Part shown: one piece after another, positions 62,156-64,000 of the stretch | How positions within the stretch are numbered: the first letter of the stretch is position 1 | Layout: each line of letters opens with the position of its first letter | NCBI RefSeq assembly: GCF_013140855.1 | Contig: NZ_JABBPG010000008.1 | Span: 62,001 to 126,000 of the forward strand | DNA length: 64,000 nt | Origin: Pseudoalteromonas caenipelagi | GTDB lineage: Bacteria; Pseudomonadota; Gammaproteobacteria; Enterobacterales; Alteromonadaceae | Reading direction: 5' to 3' | Translations under genes and position numbers: made by a program | The notes under the pieces: model-generated | Databases searched by the model: none | The model's input: only the letters and a program-made list of their open reading frames with translations | What the model was told of the DNA's origin: nothing

Positions 62156-64000
62156 CTAACTATGAGATACAATAGGACTTGCATCAAAGACTGTGTTATG
62201 AGGTATTTCTTTAGGTATACGGATCACAAAATGTGCACCTTCACTGTCTTCAATGCAGTCGATTTGGCCGCACATAATATGCACGACCGAATTGTAGATA
62301 ATATTAAGGCCTAAACCTAAACTACCTTCTCCCAATCGAGTGGTATAAAACGGGTCAAAAATTTGCTTGCGTTTTTCTATCGCAATACCCGAGCCGTTAT
62401 CCTTGTAATGGATGAGCACATGCTCATTGGCGTCACATTCAACAACAATTTCAATTTTTGGGTTTTCAGTATTGGTAAAGCCATGTTTAACTGAATTTTC
62501 AATGAGTTGTGCGATAACTTTGAGTAACACTGGCGCATAGTTAGTAAGCTCTATATTTTCTCCATCTAAGCACAATTGTATCGACTTTTGCTGTGTTGCG
62601 ATTAAGGTTTTGGTATGACTTTGTAAAAAGCTTAATACACAAAAGTTAGTTAACTCACTGATTTGTAGTTTTGCCGACATCATTTTAAATCGTTGAACCA
62701 TGTCTGCTGCTTTTTCACTATTCTTTTGACTCAGTTGCAATAGCTCAGTTGCTTCGTGAATAAATTGCTCAAGCAACTTTTGTGTTAAAGACTGACTAGA
62801 AAACTGCGTGGATAGACGCTCTACCAATGACTGTAAGCTGGAGTCAGCGGTGATCACAAGCCCAAGTGGGGTGTTAAGCTGATGTGCCATGCCAGAGACA
62901 AGCGTGGTCATTGCCCGCATTTTTTCAGACTCGACCAGTTTTTCTTGGGTGTTGTTGAGTTGTGTCAGTAAATTCTGCAGCTGCCTCTTTTTACTATTTA
63001 ATCGATACATAAAGGCCCAGGTTACCGTGATAATAATCAGCGAGCTGCATAATATAATCCAACCTTGGCGACGTTCTGACTCCGCTTTGGCAAGTGTTAT
63101 TTGGTGCGCTTGTTCTAGTTGTTTTAAGGCCATTTCTTTAGTTTGTAATTCAGTTTGCGAAAGCATGTAAGCAAGTCCAATAGAGGCTTGCTTTTTAGTA
63201 AATGTTTCATAGGCTGAGTTATATTGTTTAAGGGCCTCCAAAGCTTCGATTAGCTCGCCAGATTGCTGCATTAGTTCGCTTTTTAGCTTTAAAGCCCTTT
63301 GCAATGAACTAAAGTGTTTATATTGCTCTGCAAGCTGTATTACTTGCTCAATTTTTGCTTGTGCTTCATCAAACCGATTTTGTATTAGATAGATTTTTAC
63401 AAGCTCGAGGAGTGCCCTGTCTGTTTTTGAGTGGGCGCTTTTGTTTTGCCAATTTTTGATTGCGTCTTTTAGATATTGTTCAGCTTGGCGAAAATTGCCT
63501 TCACTAGCATAAACCCGGCCCAAATTATAAAGTGACCAAGAAAGGTGGTAGTCATAACCATTTGCTCTACGGATCTCAAGCGCTTCTTGATGCAATTGTT
63601 TGGCTTTTCCGAGTTTTCCTTGTAAATAGGCAACTTCACCTAAGTTGTTTAATCCAGTTGCTTGTTGTGATGCTAAGTCTAATTCCATTGCGGAATTGTA
63701 AAAACGTTGAAAGTAATTTTCTGCTTCTTCTAACAGGCCCAGCTTTAAATACACGTGGCCGATATTATTTTCTGTTTGCGCGATAAATTGAGGGCGATTT
63801 AGTAATGGCGCTTCTTGGTAGGCCTTTAAGTTATTTTTTAAAGCTAAATCATAAAGTTCAATGTTAGAAAAGGCACTGGCAGAGATACTGTAATAGCTAT
63901 ATAAAATACCTGGTTCTTTAATATCTCGCGCCATTAGGCGTGCTTGAGCTAAGGTATCCAAGGCCGCTTCTAATCGGTCTGCATTGATTTGATACCAAGA
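62156..64000 (-). CDS. TPR-containing sensor histidine kinase, 5' end cut by the window
   Basis: The frame is open from the stop at 62156 to the window end, giving 614 residues; the N-terminus lies beyond. Tetratricopeptide repeats fill the first part (for example NNIGHVYLKLGLLEEAENYFQ and LYNLGRVYASEGNFRQAEQYL). A membrane helix (WIILCSSLIIITVTWAF) separates these, probably periplasmic, from a cytoplasmic coiled coil and kinase. The kinase has the H-box VSGMAHQLNTPLG, N-box LIENSVKHGF, G1 DNGSGI, the F-box DPFYTTR and G2 LGLGLNI. No response-regulator gene is visible on this side. Confidence 0.85.
   Translation of the reverse strand, partial: SWYQINADRLEAALDTLAQARLMARDIKEPGILYSYYSISASAFSNIELYDLALKNNLKAYQEAPLLNRPQFIAQTENNIGHVYLKLGLLEEAENYFQRFYNSAMELDLASQQATGLNNLGEVAYLQGKLGKAKQLHQEALEIRRANGYDYHLSWSLYNLGRVYASEGNFRQAEQYLKDAIKNWQNKSAHSKTDRALLELVKIYLIQNRFDEAQAKIEQVIQLAEQYKHFSSLQRALKLKSELMQQSGELIEALEALKQYNSAYETFTKKQASIGLAYMLSQTELQTKEMALKQLEQAHQITLAKAESERRQGWIILCSSLIIITVTWAFMYRLNSKKRQLQNLLTQLNNTQEKLVESEKMRAMTTLVSGMAHQLNTPLGLVITADSSLQSLVERLSTQFSSQSLTQKLLEQFIHEATELLQLSQKNSEKAADMVQRFKMMSAKLQISELTNFCVLSFLQSHTKTLIATQQKSIQLCLDGENIELTNYAPVLLKVIAQLIENSVKHGFTNTENPKIEIVVECDANEHVLIHYKDNGSGIAIEKRKQIFDPFYTTRLGEGSLGLGLNIIYNSVVHIMCGQIDCIEDSEGAHFVIRIPKEIPHNTVFDASPIVSHS

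Overview
The window looks like chromosomal DNA of a marine gammaproteobacterium of the Alteromonadales, most likely Pseudoalteromonas. The clearest pointer is an alpha-amylase precursor (16306-18309) with the architecture of the Pseudoalteromonas haloplanktis enzyme: signal peptide, chloride-dependent GH13 catalytic core and a C-terminal secretion domain. AT-rich DNA, many secreted proteases with PKD, PPC and chitin-binding modules, orphan periplasmic binding proteins and a DUF2999 protein agree with this. No rRNA, tRNA, CRISPR array or intact mobile element was seen.

Layout. 1-4.4 kb: the start of a LysE exporter, a solitary membrane-anchored STAND-type NTPase with seven near-identical 40-residue repeats, and a GNAT acetyltransferase. 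4.6-8.9 kb: a nucleoside salvage locus in which udk-nupC and deoB-deoD diverge from a region with two copies of one palindromic operator. 9-15 kb: ferredoxin reductase, two orphan binding proteins, two TPR-like proteins and a histone-deacetylase-family enzyme. 15-20.7 kb: tRNA t6A synthase Sua5, the amylase, a second TPR-like exported protein, an acetyltransferase, a decayed LysE gene and DUF2999. 21.3-32.2 kb: a secreted-protease island (M9 collagenase, M43 metalloprotease, S8 and M4 proteases). 32.2-38.2 kb: an IS3 remnant, then a glycoside 3-dehydrogenase-type operon whose sugar transporter has become a pseudogene, with a divergent PAS-AraC regulator. 38.5-45.7 kb: feoAB, a DUF417 protein, an orphan binding protein, and an Lrp / CtlX / AGCS amino-acid locus. 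45.7-53.8 kb: a large S8 protease with calcium-binding repeats, an acyltransferase and an M6 protease. 53.8-57.8 kb: a VOC protein and a flavodoxin-like oxidoreductase, each behind a SoxR-like operator, with DUF6151/DUF6058 genes and a MITE-like element between them. 57.8-64 kb: an exported amidohydrolase, threonine aldolase, a choloylglycine-hydrolase-family enzyme, a small exported protein and a TPR histidine kinase cut by the window end.

Working picture. The cell degrades polymers outside (protein, collagen, starch, and chitin-associated material through CBM5/12 modules), imports and salvages the products (nucleosides, amino acids, iron), and has scattered regulatory and stress genes. The least explained items are the STAND protein and its recently amplified repeats, the SoxR-like operator pair without a local SoxR gene, the hairpin over the amylase ribosome-binding site, and twin palindromes before the choloylglycine-hydrolase-family gene. 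All assignments come from reading the sequence; no database search was run.
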